The notes under the pieces were generated by a model. That model worked only from the letters and a program-made list of their open reading frames with translations. It had not been told where the DNA came from and made no database searches. Of a stretch of DNA of 64,000 nucleotides, positions 1 to 9,294 are shown piece by piece; position 1 is the first letter of the stretch, and every line of letters starts with the position of its first letter. This stretch comes from Sulfitobacter pontiacus. GTDB lineage: Bacteria; Pseudomonadota; Alphaproteobacteria; Rhodobacterales; Rhodobacteraceae. The stretch spans positions 1 through 64,000 of the forward strand of contig NZ_CP160849.1 of NCBI RefSeq assembly GCF_040790665.1, in the 5' to 3' direction. A program made the translations under genes and the position numbers.

Positions 1-574
1 GGATTGGCTCGGCTCCAACTGAAAACCCGTTAGCTGCCAGAAGTGCATCCCTTGGTTGCCTCTCGCATGTCGCTAGGATCGTAAAAGCCTGCTGAAGCGA
101 CGAGCCTGGGAAATATGAATCAACTGAGTAGCCCTGCATTTTCTTCAGCGTTAAAATGACTATGGCGCTCAGCGAATAAAATGGCTCATAGTCCAAGTCA
201 CGTTCCACGGAGTCTTGATACAAAATACAATATAACCTCTCCATGACTTGCAGCTTTTCACCGCCTTCTGCATCCACTGGAAGAGATAGATTCGGGCGGC
301 GATTGAAAACTTTGTGACAGTCTTTGTGGCACCGCCTACATAGTGTGATCCCATTGCCCGGATCAAACTGTGCCGAACTAGCTAGCACTTTTCTGAAAAC
401 GTGATGCGCTGACAATCCATTCGTTTCATAACAGTCAACACATCTTTGACCGTCACGAGAGCGCACGAACTCACTCCATTTGGAAAGGCAATAGGATCGA
501 GAGCGCCCTGCACTGACAGCTTTTTGAAGCTCTGACAGTTTCGAATCTAGCAACTGAATATCTGGTTCAATCAT
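1..574 (-). CDS. HNH endonuclease-like protein, partial (3' end outside window)
   Basis: An open frame of 191 codons runs from an ATG at 574 to the window edge without a stop. The start has an AGGAGG ribosome site about 6 bases upstream (minus strand). The protein shows a zinc-knuckle HNH layout: C45-x2-C48, the His pair H57-H58, N74 in a PGNG turn, C79-x2-C82-H83 and H87. This is the arrangement of HNH (beta-beta-alpha-metal) nucleases that carry four structural cysteines. The rest, after about residue 95, is helical-looking and not recognised. HNH proteins of this kind occur in restriction systems, phages and mobile elements, but the neighbours that would decide lie outside the window. A TATAGT -10-like hexamer lies just upstream on the minus strand. 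Base composition is lower in GC than the rest of the window, which fits recent acquisition. HNH class confident; biological role unknown. Confidence 0.75.
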   Translation of the reverse strand, partial: MIEPDIQLLDSKLSELQKAVSAGRSRSYCLSKWSEFVRSRDGQRCVDCYETNGLSAHHVFRKVLASSAQFDPGNGITLCRRCHKDCHKVFNRRPNLSLPVDAEGGEKLQVMERLYCILYQDSVERDLDYEPFYSLSAIVILTLKKMQGYSVDSYFPGSSLQQAFTILATCERQPRDALLAANGFSVGAEPI

Positions 575-1067
575 CCCGGCCTCCTAGTCGCTTTACTATA
601 TGCACACCTCGTGGCCGCCCCAAGCTCCGTTTTTGCCCGACGCAGCCGTTCGAAGAACCCAGATGCGGCACACCCCACCAACGTCGGCTTTGGTGAAACT
701 GCACTGCAGCGGAGAGGCGCGCGACAGATGTTGGCTTTGGGCCGTAAGCGTATTGAGATCATCTTCTGATAAATGCCTAAAGGCGGTACAAACGACACTT
801 GTTCAAAGTAGAGTAGGTCGGACACCCCACACTACAATTTATCAGCTATTGGAATTTGGACGAATTTATACCCAAGCTAAATTCTGACACTAACCGCCCA
901 TATCATTTGCCCGCGGCCCAGAAGTTCCCCACCACCACTTAGACTCGTTCTATAACTTATAAACCGAGCTAAAATCTCTTTGGCTTGCACGCAGGTAACT
1001 AAGTAACTTTCATCAAGGCAAGAGCCCAGCGTGCGCATACAGCGAACTCTCTAACCGATATGCACCG

Positions 1068-1093
1068 AAAAAAGGGTGCCCGGAAGGCACCCT
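1068..1093 (-). terminator. Rho-independent terminator (minus strand)
   Basis: On the minus strand an 8-bp stem (AGGGTGCC paired with GGCACCCT, positions 1073-1080 and 1086-1093) with a 5-base loop is followed directly by six T residues (1073-1068). It lies about 390 bases beyond the nrdJ stop and could end nrdJ read-through transcripts before the HNH gene. Confidence 0.75.
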
Positions 1094-1190
1094 AAGTTTC
1101 GCATAGCCAAGCTCATCGTTCACCGCTCGTTTGATTTTTGCCTGCGGCTTGGCCATCGTTAGGGGCTAGCGCACCGGCCCCCTGTTAAAT

Positions 1191-1224
1191 GGAATGAGAA
1201 AAAAACTATCTCCTTTCTCATTCC
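1191..1224. repeat. Perfect 11-bp inverted repeat
   Basis: GGAATGAGAAA (1191-1201) and its exact reverse complement (1214-1224) are separated by 12 bases. The stem is A/T-rich at its top and there is no T-run on either side that would make it a standard terminator, although the A-rich loop gives the minus strand some T residues. It may be an RNA hairpin or a protein-binding palindrome. Confidence 0.6.
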
Positions 1225-1480
1225 GAAACTGCTAGCAATTTGACACCGTAATGAGATGTAACGTCATACCTTTTGGTAGCTCACGTCCGATAGTTGCCTC
1301 GTTTCTTCTCCGTTATTGCCGAACTAGACCATCAAACTTCATAAAGGATCTGGCCCCAGCCCGCGTCAATATAATCAACAACTTACGCGAGCTGGGCGTT
1401 AATCACCCTGTAAATGGCCGCCAAAACACTCGAAATGGGCTTCATATGCTTGGCTTTTCAGCAAGGCCGGGGCGTTTGTC

Positions 1481-4400
1481 TTAGCTGCAGCCCGACGTTC
1501 CGCCGCAGGTGTTGCACTTCATGCAGGTGCCGTTGCGGACCAGCGTGTAGTTGCCGCATTCCCCGCAGGCTTCGCCCTCGTAGCCCTGCATCTTTGCCTT
1601 GGTACGGGCGTCCATGCTGACCGCGCCGCTGGACACCGCTGTGGTCGACCCCATGCTGGCCGCGACGGATGCTTGGCCTGCCTGCGGCATCACACGGTCA
1701 AGCGTCTGCGTGTCGCCCTGCCCATGCCCGCCTTGCAGCAGCACCAGATCCTGCGGCAGACGGTTGCGCAGATACCCGGTGGAGCTGATCTGCTTGAGCA
1801 CCTCGAGCGAGCGGTTGGCGGCGGTTTCAGAGATCTCCGCCACATTGGCGACGCTTTCCTGATCGCCGCGGCCGAGGCTGTCAAAGCTGGCCCCTTCGGG
1901 TTGCACATGTGCCAGATCGGTACGGTCCAGATAGGACACGGCGAGCTCGCGGAACACATAGTCAAGGATCGAGGTCGCGTTCTTGATGCTGTCGTTGCCC
2001 TGCACCATGCCAGCGGGTTCGAACTTGGTGAAGGTGAAGGCGTCGACGAATTCCTCCAGCGGGACGCCGTATTGCAGACCCACGGACACGGCGATGGCAA
2101 AGTTGTTCATCATCGCACGGAAGCCCGCGCCTTCCTTGTGCATGTCGATAAAGATCTCGCCCAAGGAGCCGTCTTCGTATTCACCGGTGCGCAAATAGAC
2201 CTTGTGCCCGCCCACATTGGCCTTTTGGGTATAACCCTTGCGGCGCTGAGGCATCTTTTCGCGGTGCGATTTGATGATCTCTTTGACGATGACCTTCTCG
2301 ACGATCTTTTCAGCCAGCACGGTGGCTTTCTCGTGGGTGGTGCCGCTTTCCAGCGTTTCGGCGGCCTCGTCATCATCCTCGACCAGCGCGGAAGCCAGAG
2401 GCTGCGACAGTTTCGATCCGTCGCGGTACAGCGCGTTGGCTTTGACGCCAAGTGACCACGACAGCTCGTATGCGTTCTGGCAATCCTCGATGGTGGCGTC
2501 ATTTGGCATGTTGATCGTCTTCGAGATCGCGCCAGAGATGAAGCTTTGCGCCGCCGCCATCATGTAGATGTGGCTGTTGACGGACAGGTAGCGCTTGCCC
2601 TTCTTGCCGCAGGGGTTGGCGCAGTCGAAGATGCCGTAGTGTTCGGGCTTGAGGTGCGGCGCGCCTTCCAGCGTCATCGTGCCGCAAACATGGTCGTTGG
2701 CCGCTTCGATGTCTTTCTTGGAAAAGCCCAGGGATTTCAGCAGGTCAAACGTCGGGTCGTTCAGCTTTTCGGCAGGGATGCCAAGGACTTGCGTGCAGAA
2801 CTCCTCGCCCAATGTCCATTGGTTGAAGACAAAGCGGATGTCGAAGGCCTGTGCCAGCGCCGCGTCGATCTTGGTCAGCTCGTTAGGGCCAAAACCGTGG
2901 CCGACCAGCGTGGTGTGGTTGATCGCAGGCGCGTTGCCGATGGTGCCGTGACCGACGGCATAGCCGACGATCTCTTCGATCTGGGCCGAGCCGTAGCCAA
3001 GCTTTTCAAGCGCTGCAGGCACCGACTGGTTGATGATCTTGAAATAGCCACCGCCCGCGAGCTTCTTGAATTTCACCAGCGCAAAGTCAGGCTCGATCCC
3101 GGTGGTATCGCAATCCATCACCAGACCGATGGTGCCCGTCGGCGCAATCACAGAGGTTTGCGCGTTGCGGTACCCGTGCTTTTCGCCAAGCCGCAGGGCT
3201 TCGTCCCAGGTCGCGGTGGCGATGTCGATCAGGTTGGCTTGCGGGCAGTTTGCGTGATCCAGTGGCACGGGCTTGACCGATAGCGCCTCGTAGCCGTCGG
3301 TCTTGCCGTGGGCCGCATTGCGGTGGTTGCGGATGACGCGCAGCATATGGTCGGCGTTCTTGGCGTGACCGGGGAAGGCCCCCAGCTCGCCCGCCATCTC
3401 GGCGGAGGTAGCATAGGAAACGCCAGTCATGATCGCGGTCAGCGCCCCGCAAAGCGCACGGCCCTCATCGCTGTCGTAGCTAAAGCCCATGTTCATCAGC
3501 AGACCGCCGATGTTGGCGTAGCCCAGACCCAGCGTGCGGAAATCATAGGACCGCTGCGCGATTTCCTTGGACGGGAACTGCGCCATCATCACCGAGATTT
3601 CGAGCGTAACGGTCCACAGACGGGAGGCGTGCATATAGTCTTCGACCATGAACTCCCCGTCTTGCAGGAAGGTCAGCAGGTTCATCGACGCAAGGTTACA
3701 AGCCGTGTCATCCAGGAACATATATTCGGAGCACGGGTTCGACCCGCGGATCGCGCCGTCTTCGGGGCATGTGTGCCAGTCGTTTACCGTGTCGTGATAC
3801 TGGATACCGGGATCGGCGCAGGCCCATGCGGCGTGGCCGACTTGCTCCCACAGGTCACGGGCGCGGATGGTTTTCGACACGCGCCCGGTGGTGCGGTCCA
3901 GCAGCTCCCAATCGGCGTCTTTTTCGACGGCGTGCAGGAAGGCGTTGGTCACCCGGATCGAGTTGTTGGAGTTCTGGCCCGAGACCGAGGAATAGGCTTC
4001 GGAATCCCAGTCGGTGTCATAGGTCGGGAATTCGATCGAGGTATGACCCTGCTTGGCATAATCCAGCACGCGCTTGACGTATGTCTCTGGTATCGCGCAT
4101 TTTTTCGCGCTGCGGATCGCGGCCTTCAGCTGGTCGTTCTTGGCGGGGTCATAGGCGTCGGCCTCTGCGCCGTCCCATGCTTTGATCGCGGCAAACAGCT
4201 TGTTCAGCTCGCGTTCATGCATCTTCGAGCCAGCGACGATGCTCGCCACCTTTTGCTCTTCGATGACCTTCCAGTTGATGAAATCCTCGATATCGGGGTG
4301 GTCCGCATCAACGATCACCATCTTGGCCGCGCGGCGTGTGGTGCCGCCCGATTTGATCGCGCCTGCCGCGCGGTCACCGATTTTCAGAAAGCCCATCAAG

Positions 4401-5134
4401 CCAGAGGATTTCCCCCCGCCCGACAGTTTCTCGCCCGCCGCCCGCAGGCTCGAGAAGTTGGTGCCGGTGCCGGAACCGTATTTGAACAGACGCGCCTCGC
4501 GGACCCACAGGTCCATAATGCCGCCGTCGCCTACCAGATCGTCAGCGACAGACTGGATGAAACAAGCGTGGGGCTGCGGATGCTCGTAAGACGATGTCGA
4601 CCGCGTCAGCTTGCCGGATTTGTAATCGACATAGTAATGCCCCTGCGCGGGACCATCGATGCCGTAGGCCCAATGCAGACCGGTGTTGAACCATTGCGGG
4701 CTGTTGGGTGCGCCGCGCTGGCTGGCCAGGATGTGGCGCATCTCGTCATAATAGGCTTGGGCGTCTTCTTCAGTGGTGAAATAGCCACCTTTCCAACCCC
4801 AATAGGCCCAAGCGCCGGCCAGACGGTCGAACACTTGCTTCGACGACGTCTCGCCGCCCATGGTCGCATCATCGGTCGGCACCGAGCGCCAGAGGAATTC
4901 TGGCACGCCCTTTTCCTTGACCTTCTTGGTCTCGGACGGGACGCCTGCCTTGCGGAAATATTTCTGGGCGATCACATCAGAGGCGACCTGGCTCCAGCTG
5001 GAGGGCACTTCGACGTTATCGAGGCGAAAGACCACCGATCCGTCAGGATTGCGGATTTCGGAGGCCGTGCTCACAAAGTCCAGTTCTGCGTAGGCATCCT
5101 GACCGGATCGCGTGAATTTTCTCTCGATTTTCAT
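1481..5134 (-). CDS. nrdJ: Adenosylcobalamin-dependent ribonucleotide reductase (class II)
   Basis: Reduces ribonucleotides to deoxyribonucleotides using a coenzyme B12 radical, so it works with or without oxygen. The 1217 residues match the long alphaproteobacterial NrdJ type. Recognisable pieces are the active-site region [20 protein letters not shown], the [18 protein letters not shown] segment, the [16 protein letters not shown] stretch, and a C-terminal zinc-ribbon-like tail with CGECGNY followed by CMKCNTCGG and a terminal Cys-Ser, which holds the cysteines that re-reduce the active site. The gene stands alone. Upstream lie two candidate NrdR boxes (5308-5354), as expected for a nucleotide-sensing repressor. 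I looked for a cobalamin riboswitch in the leader and saw none. The start has only a weak GGGG ribosome site; no better start is visible. Confidence 0.96.
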   Translation of the reverse strand: MKIERKFTRSGQDAYAELDFVSTASEIRNPDGSVVFRLDNVEVPSSWSQVASDVIAQKYFRKAGVPSETKKVKEKGVPEFLWRSVPTDDATMGGETSSKQVFDRLAGAWAYWGWKGGYFTTEEDAQAYYDEMRHILASQRGAPNSPQWFNTGLHWAYGIDGPAQGHYYVDYKSGKLTRSTSSYEHPQPHACFIQSVADDLVGDGGIMDLWVREARLFKYGSGTGTNFSSLRAAGEKLSGGGKSSGLMGFLKIGDRAAGAIKSGGTTRRAAKMVIVDADHPDIEDFINWKVIEEQKVASIVAGSKMHERELNKLFAAIKAWDGAEADAYDPAKNDQLKAAIRSAKKCAIPETYVKRVLDYAKQGHTSIEFPTYDTDWDSEAYSSVSGQNSNNSIRVTNAFLHAVEKDADWELLDRTTGRVSKTIRARDLWEQVGHAAWACADPGIQYHDTVNDWHTCPEDGAIRGSNPCSEYMFLDDTACNLASMNLLTFLQDGEFMVEDYMHASRLWTVTLEISVMMAQFPSKEIAQRSYDFRTLGLGYANIGGLLMNMGFSYDSDEGRALCGALTAIMTGVSYATSAEMAGELGAFPGHAKNADHMLRVIRNHRNAAHGKTDGYEALSVKPVPLDHANCPQANLIDIATATWDEALRLGEKHGYRNAQTSVIAPTGTIGLVMDCDTTGIEPDFALVKFKKLAGGGYFKIINQSVPAALEKLGYGSAQIEEIVGYAVGHGTIGNAPAINHTTLVGHGFGPNELTKIDAALAQAFDIRFVFNQWTLGEEFCTQVLGIPAEKLNDPTFDLLKSLGFSKKDIEAANDHVCGTMTLEGAPHLKPEHYGIFDCANPCGKKGKRYLSVNSHIYMMAAAQSFISGAISKTINMPNDATIEDCQNAYELSWSLGVKANALYRDGSKLSQPLASALVEDDDEAAETLESGTTHEKATVLAEKIVEKVIVKEIIKSHREKMPQRRKGYTQKANVGGHKVYLRTGEYEDGSLGEIFIDMHKEGAGFRAMMNNFAIAVSVGLQYGVPLEEFVDAFTFTKFEPAGMVQGNDSIKNATSILDYVFRELAVSYLDRTDLAHVQPEGASFDSLGRGDQESVANVAEISETAANRSLEVLKQISSTGYLRNRLPQDLVLLQGGHGQGDTQTLDRVMPQAGQASVAASMGSTTAVSSGAVSMDARTKAKMQGYEGEACGECGNYTLVRNGTCMKCNTCGGTSGCS

Positions 5135-5307
5135 AAGTGCTGCCCCAAATTTTCAAACTCTCAACCAGCGGCATGATCGGGCCGCCAAACCTATCGCCGG
5201 TGTGCATCGTCCCCCGCACCCGCATCAGGTTGGTCTTGGATCAAGCCGTTTAACCGGCGCAAAAGTGCGAAACCCAATTTCACCCGATCAGCGCGCCACC
5301 CCGATAA

Positions 5308-5354
5308 TCACCAGATGTAGTGGCCCGCCCGTCGATTTACACAAACTGACGTAT
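5308..5354 (-). promoter_or_regulatory. Candidate tandem NrdR boxes upstream of nrdJ
   Basis: Two 16-base sites, TCACCAGATGTAGTGG (5308-5323) and ACACAAACTGACGTAT (5339-5354), are separated by exactly 15 bases. The first, read on the minus strand, matches the NrdR consensus ACACwATATaTwGTGT at most conserved positions (CAC at one end, GTG at the other); the second is weaker. NrdR represses ribonucleotide reductase genes and typically binds paired boxes 15-16 bases apart. They lie 174-220 bases upstream of the nrdJ start. Confidence 0.5.
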
Positions 5355-5558
5355 GCAGCCCTATTGGGTCAACGGCTTTATTATCGAAATAGGGGAAGTT
5401 GCGTCTTGACCGGATCGGCATTTTTTGAAGCTTCGGTCAGCGCGGTGATTCAGCGAAATGATATGCACAGACAGCGGATCACGAGGGGGCTTTTTCACAC
5501 CGCGGATAAAGTTAATAAACGCTAAGGTTTAGCGCGGATGGCTCATGTATCGCTTGAG

Positions 5559-5615
5559 TTATCCACAAAATCCCCGACAGCGGGCTGGGGATAAACATGG
5601 CGGAACTGTGGATGA
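5559..5615. promoter_or_regulatory. DnaA-box-like 9-mers
   Basis: One perfect DnaA box TTATCCACA (5559-5567, plus strand) is followed by two one-mismatch boxes on the minus strand: TTATCCCCA (5586-5594) and TCATCCACA (5607-5615). An A/T-rich run follows. The group sits about 430 bases upstream of nrdJ. DnaA control of ribonucleotide reductase is known in E. coli; here it is inference. Confidence 0.45.
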
Positions 5616-5773
5616 TAAAAATTTATGCAGCCACCAGATATAGGTTCGCAAACCCGGCCATCTCACCAGATTTAGAGCGTGCTTCTGTGGTAAAAAAGAA
5701 CGACTGCACACAAATACAGCGTTCTGATCTGCATGAAGCAGATCAGGAACACTATATGTGGTGGTTCTTAAAG

Positions 5774-5850
5774 TGGTCGGGGCGAGAAGATTCGAACTTC
5801 CGACCCCCTGTACCCAAAACAGGTGCGCTACCAGGCTGCGCCACGCCCCG
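5774..5850 (-). tRNA. tRNA-Pro (anticodon TGG)
   Basis: Read on the minus strand from 5850, a full cloverleaf folds: acceptor stem CGGGGCG / CGCCCCG, D arm with AGCCTGGTAGCGC, anticodon loop TTTTGGGTA carrying TGG, T arm with GTTCGAATC, discriminator A and an encoded CCA (5776-5774). It decodes proline codons CCA and, by wobble, CCG and others. Same strand as nrdJ and the DUF192 gene. Confidence 0.97.
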
Positions 5851-5924
5851 ACTGCGGCCTACTTAGCCCCAAGCAATCGGATTGAAAAGCCCTAAGTTCA
5901 CAGAAAATGATAGTTTCTGACGAA

Positions 5925-6434
5925 CTAACAGGGCCATGCCGGATTGCGCCCTGCAAACGCGGGATGGCGCAGCTCTGTCCCCGGTGTAATGCCCATCCGC
6001 GCGCTTAACCCGCCGTTAATTTCCAACACCGCCAGCAGCGCATCACTGCCCCCCTCAAGCGGAGATTCGTCGAGCGGAACCGCATTATGGTGGATGTGCT
6101 GCACCACACCGTGGGAATCGATGAACAATAGGTCGAGGGGAATCAAAGTGTTACGCATCCAAAAGCTAAGCGGCTGCGGTTCTTCATATATAAAGAGCAT
6201 ACCTGCGCTGCCCGCCAGTGAGGTGCGATGCATCAATCCTTGGGCACGCTCACCGGCATCATCGGCAATCTCTACGCTAAAGCGCGCCTGCCCCCAGTCG
6301 CCGCGCAACGTCACGCTGGTGTCGCTGCATTTGGCAGCGGCCGCCCCCGCCATCGCCAGAGTGGCAAAGGCCATAAGACCCGCGCGGATCAGCTTTGCGC
6401 GGTGCCAGATGAATCGAGTCGTACCGTTTCCCAT
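5925..6434 (-). CDS. DUF192 family secreted protein
   Basis: 169 residues. The first ~34 form a signal peptide: basic n-region (RFIWHRAKLIR), hydrophobic core (LMAFATLAMAGAAAA) and a likely cleavage before KCSD. The remainder is a complete DUF192 domain, including the signature QGLMHRTSL, GMLFIYEE, the SFWMRNTLIPLDLLFID core and VLEINGG near the end. DUF192 proteins are small beta-rich periplasmic proteins of unknown function. The start at 6434 has a GAGG site 8 bases upstream and overlaps the last 46 bases of the cold-shock gene in another frame, so the two are probably translated from one transcript. An internal Met (6374) would remove the overlap but would shorten the signal peptide and lacks a good ribosome site. 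Confidence 0.88.
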   Translation of the reverse strand: MGNGTTRFIWHRAKLIRAGLMAFATLAMAGAAAAKCSDTSVTLRGDWGQARFSVEIADDAGERAQGLMHRTSLAGSAGMLFIYEEPQPLSFWMRNTLIPLDLLFIDSHGVVQHIHHNAVPLDESPLEGGSDALLAVLEINGGLSARMGITPGTELRHPAFAGRNPAWPC

Positions 6435-6937
6435 GCATGTACCTCTGCCGCCATCTGGCCGCGTTCCCCGTTAATGACCCGCAGCGCCAATGCCTCGCCC
6501 GGTTGCAAATCCGACAGGCCCGACTGGCGCAACACTTCTATATGTAGAAAGATGTCATCGCTTTTGCCAAACACATTCGCGAAACCAAAGCCTTTGGATT
6601 TATCGAACCATTTGACCCGCGCAGGTTCCAGCGGTGCGGCGGCCACCAGCGCGGGATCAATGCCCACAATATCCGACAACGCCATCGCCTGAGCAGCAGC
6701 GGGCGGGTGTACCGCATGCACTTGGGTCGCCTGCACCCCGCGTTCGGTCTTTTGCACCGTCAGATCAATGCGCGCACCGTCCGCGACAGAGCTTTGTCCG
6801 TAATTACGTAACACATTGACGTGCAACAGGATATCAGGCCCGCCAGCGTCTGAGACAACGAAACCGAACCCCTTTGCGGGGTCAAACCATTTCACCACGC
6901 CGGAAATGGCAGAGCTATTGCTGGATACTTCTGACAC
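6389..6937 (-). CDS. Double cold-shock domain protein
   Basis: 182 residues with two cold-shock (OB-fold) domains, about residues 10-75 and 105-172. Each carries the nucleic-acid binding RNP1 motif: KWFDPAKGFGFV in the first, KWFDKSKGFGFA in the second, followed by RNP2-like ILLHVNVL and IFLHIEVL. Most bacterial Csp proteins have one domain; the two-domain form is common in alphaproteobacteria and is thought to bind RNA or single-stranded DNA and loosen RNA structure. The two domains are joined by a short Ala/Pro linker. The 3' end overlaps the DUF192 gene. Confidence 0.92.
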   Translation of the reverse strand: MSEVSSNSSAISGVVKWFDPAKGFGFVVSDAGGPDILLHVNVLRNYGQSSVADGARIDLTVQKTERGVQATQVHAVHPPAAAQAMALSDIVGIDPALVAAAPLEPARVKWFDKSKGFGFANVFGKSDDIFLHIEVLRQSGLSDLQPGEALALRVINGERGQMAAEVHAWETVRLDSSGTAQS

Positions 6938-7009
6938 AAATGTCCTTTGGTCTTCTCTAGGTCAGGCAACAGCGTGCCCGCGTACAAAATATCAGCGGCA
7001 AAAGCCGCC

Positions 7010-7621
7010 TTATGGGTTCAATCTCGTTACGCTCCAATCACCGTTTTGTTCGGCACGTCGCCAGACAAAACGGTCATGCAATCTATACTCTCCGTCGGCC
7101 CAGAACTCGATTTCGACCGGGGTGATCCGGTAGCCCCCCCAAAAAGGTGGACGGTCTGGGTTTGGCCCCTTTTTGGCGGTGACTTTTGCCACTTCGGCGA
7201 CCAATGACGCACGGCTGGCTAAAGGGGACGATTGATCAGAGGCCCAGGCCCCCAACCGGCTTTTGAGCGAACGCGACTTGTAATATGCGTCCGCCTGCGG
7301 GCCTTCTTCTTTGGAAACCACGCCGCGCACCCGTATCTGGCGGCGCAGGGATTTCCAATGCATCACGAAAGCAGCCTTGCCCGCGTGATCCAGTTCTTGC
7401 GCCTTGGCGCTGGTGTAGTTTGTGTAAAAGACGAATGCCGCGTCTTCGATTTCTTTTAGCAACACCATGCGCGCATTGGGCAGACCATCGGCATCCACGG
7501 TCGATAGCGCGATGGCATTTGGGTCGTTAACCTCTGTCTGCGTTGCCTCATCCAGCCAGCGGCGCGCAATCACAAAGGGATCGTCACCGGCAAAAATGCC
7601 TTTGCGCACTTCCATGATCAT
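7010..7621 (-). CDS. pdxH: Pyridoxamine/pyridoxine 5'-phosphate oxidase
   Basis: FMN enzyme that oxidises pyridoxine or pyridoxamine 5'-phosphate to pyridoxal 5'-phosphate, the last step of vitamin B6 salvage and synthesis. About 203 residues with the family landmarks ARMVLLKEI (FMN-binding), [26 protein letters not shown] and the C-terminal signature that ends WSVTRLNP. I choose the ATG at 7621 because AAGGAAGGGG lies a few bases upstream; the frame stays open to an ATG at 7648, which would add nine residues without a ribosome site. Divergent from fabI; the 7622-7834 gap should hold both promoters. Confidence 0.93.
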   Translation of the reverse strand: MIMEVRKGIFAGDDPFVIARRWLDEATQTEVNDPNAIALSTVDADGLPNARMVLLKEIEDAAFVFYTNYTSAKAQELDHAGKAAFVMHWKSLRRQIRVRGVVSKEEGPQADAYYKSRSLKSRLGAWASDQSSPLASRASLVAEVAKVTAKKGPNPDRPPFWGGYRITPVEIEFWADGEYRLHDRFVWRRAEQNGDWSVTRLNP

Positions 7622-7834
7622 GATCCCCTTCCTTGCGCATCGACGCAAACTTGCGACAATGCCTTACATCAAATGACATACTAGAACAACTAAACACACT
7701 GTCGCGCCTAAAAACCGCCAGGGCGGTCTATCACGGCGTCCTCTCAAGTGCCGCGATCACCGTGCAGCCTTGATGCCAAACTATCAATAGCATAAACCGG
7801 ATAAAAGTTCAGTGACATAGTCGAAGGAAGTACA

Positions 7835-8641
7835 ATGGCAAATGACCTGATGGCAGGCAAACGTGGGCTTATCATGGGCCTCGCCAATGACAAGTCGATT
7901 GCCTGGGGCATCGCACGCACCCTCGCGGATGCCGGTGCAGAGCTGGCATTCTCGTATCAAGGCGAGGCGCTGAAAAAGCGGGTCGATCCGCTGGCAGCAC
8001 AACTGGGTAGCGATCTGGTCCTGCCCTGCGATGTCGGGTCGGAAGAGTCGATTGACGCGCTGTTTACCGCTTTGGGCGAACGCTGGGACGGGATCGACTT
8101 TATCGTCCACGCGATCGGGTTCTCTGACAAAAACGAATTGCGCGGGCGCTATGTCGACACCAGCCGCGCCAATTTCGCGATGTCGATGGATATCTCTGTC
8201 TACTCCTTCACCGCTGTGATGCAGCGCGCGGAAAAGATGATGAAGTCCGGCGGCAGCGCGGTCACGCTCACCTATTATGGTGCCGAAAAAGTGATGCCGC
8301 ATTATAATGTGATGGGCGTCGCCAAGGCCGCTCTGGAAGCATCGGTCAAATATCTGGCCGAGGATCTGGGCAAGGACGGCATCCGCGTCAACGCGATCAG
8401 CGCCGGCCCGATCAAGACATTGGCCGCATCCGGCATCGGCGACTTCCGCTATATCATGAAGTGGAACGAGTATAACTCGCCCCTGCGTCGCAACGTGACC
8501 ATCGACGATGTGGGTAAATCCGCGCTGTTCCTGCTGAGCGATCTTGGCTCGGGCACGACGGGCGAGAACCTGCATGTGGACGCGGGCTATCACGTGGTGG
8601 GCATGAAAGCCGTCGACGCCCCAGACATGGCAAAGGAATAA
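7835..8641 (+). CDS. fabI: Enoyl-[acyl-carrier-protein] reductase (NADH)
   Basis: Reduces enoyl-ACP in the last step of each fatty acid elongation cycle. 268 residues, the normal size. It has the FabI-type nucleotide-binding N-terminus ([13 protein letters not shown], replacing the classical glycine motif) and the catalytic pattern Y-x6-Y-x6-K spread over [20 protein letters not shown], then [18 protein letters not shown]. Ribosome site GAAGGAAG precedes the ATG. It is followed after 4 bases by gpt, so the two are probably co-transcribed. Its presence implies a potential triclosan target unless another enoyl reductase exists elsewhere. Confidence 0.96.
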   Translation: MANDLMAGKRGLIMGLANDKSIAWGIARTLADAGAELAFSYQGEALKKRVDPLAAQLGSDLVLPCDVGSEESIDALFTALGERWDGIDFIVHAIGFSDKNELRGRYVDTSRANFAMSMDISVYSFTAVMQRAEKMMKSGGSAVTLTYYGAEKVMPHYNVMGVAKAALEASVKYLAEDLGKDGIRVNAISAGPIKTLAASGIGDFRYIMKWNEYNSPLRRNVTIDDVGKSALFLLSDLGSGTTGENLHVDAGYHVVGMKAVDAPDMAKE

Positions 8642-8645
8642 CGAC

Positions 8646-9158
8646 ATGAGCAAGGATGCCTCGCGCCTGCCCCATGAAAAAGGGTTTCATATCAGCTGGG
8701 ACCAGATCCACCGTGACAGCCGTGCGCTGGCGTGGCGTCTGGACGGCATGGGCCCCGATGACGGCGGCTGGCGTGCTGTGGTTGCGATCACCCGTGGCGG
8801 TATGGCCCCCGCGATGATCGCCGCCCGCGAGCTGGATATCCGCACCGTCGACACGATTTCGATCAAGTCCTATGACCATCAGGATCAATCGGACGCGGTC
8901 GTGCTCAAGGCCCCCGATGCAGAGCTGATGGGCGACGGCACCGGTATCCTGATCATCGACGATCTGGTGGATTCCGGTAAAACCCTTGAAGTCGTGCGCC
9001 AGCTTTACCCCAATGCGCATCTGGCCACCGTCTATGCCAAGCCCAAGGGCCGCCCGCAGGTGGATACCTTCATTACCGAAGTCAGCCAGGATACGTGGAT
9101 TTTCTTCCCCTGGGATATGGCGCTGCAATATGTAGAGCCCTACCGCGGCAAAGACTAA
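8646..9158 (+). CDS. gpt: Xanthine phosphoribosyltransferase
   Basis: Salvages xanthine and guanine by joining them to PRPP. 170 residues with the phosphoribosyltransferase fold: [15 protein letters not shown] near the N-terminus and the PRPP loop [17 protein letters not shown] around residue 105, with the two acidic residues that bind PRPP-magnesium. The closing [12 protein letters not shown] matches the Gpt hood region. Follows fabI closely, with AAGGA before its ATG. Confidence 0.93.
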   Translation: MSKDASRLPHEKGFHISWDQIHRDSRALAWRLDGMGPDDGGWRAVVAITRGGMAPAMIAARELDIRTVDTISIKSYDHQDQSDAVVLKAPDAELMGDGTGILIIDDLVDSGKTLEVVRQLYPNAHLATVYAKPKGRPQVDTFITEVSQDTWIFFPWDMALQYVEPYRGKD

Positions 9159-9187
9159 ACGGCACCCCCGCAGATACCTGCCTTCGG

Positions 9188-9217
9188 CGAGGATTTAGGA
9201 CCATTTGGAAGCAGCGG
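9188..9217 (+). repeat. Partial copy of a dispersed intergenic repeat
   Basis: The 30 bases between gpt and the aminotransferase differ at only 4 positions from 44238-44267; both contain GACCATTTGGAAGC. The second copy carries a hairpin in front that is missing here, so this one looks like a truncated copy. Confidence 0.6.
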
Positions 9218-9294
9218 CCCCGCGCCGTGTTAGACTTTGCGCTGGTCCGCTCGCCGAAGCGCCCCCTCCCTCGCCCAGCCAGGAGCTTTTTCCC

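Larger units (their letters stand above)
575..1480. other. Gene-poor intergenic region with hairpins
   Basis: About 900 bases without a convincing gene. Short open frames exist on both strands in 571-887 but have no ribosome site or recognisable domain; they may be relics. The only clear structures are a terminator-like hairpin at 1073-1093 and a perfect 11-bp inverted repeat at 1191-1224. The DNA is less GC-rich than the flanking nrdJ gene. Confidence 0.6.
5135..5773. other. Long leader/intergenic region between nrdJ and tRNA-Pro
   Basis: About 640 bases without a protein gene. It holds the candidate NrdR boxes (5308-5354), a group of DnaA-box-like 9-mers (5559-5615) followed by the A/T-rich run 5614-5627, and the region immediately beyond the tRNA-Pro 3' end. 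The small open frame crossing the tRNA is a shadow. Confidence 0.6.

Noticed and set aside
571..887. Open frames of 84 and 95 codons on opposite strands
   Set aside because: No ribosome site, no domain; overlap each other and the HNH start region. At best relics.
1251..1484. 77-codon plus-strand frame before nrdJ's 3' end
   Set aside because: No ribosome site, overlaps nrdJ's stop region; no similarity to a protein family seen.
3308..5176. 622-codon open frame on the plus strand opposite nrdJ
   Set aside because: Antisense shadow of a high-GC gene; protein has no recognisable feature.
5135..5590. Cobalamin riboswitch upstream of B12-dependent nrdJ
   Set aside because: Looked for a B12 box and the long structured leader; not seen. 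NrdR boxes are a better explanation.
5500..5630. Chromosomal origin of replication
   Set aside because: DnaA boxes are few and neighbours (nrdJ, tRNA-Pro) are not those usual for an alphaproteobacterial origin; kept only as a possibility in findings.
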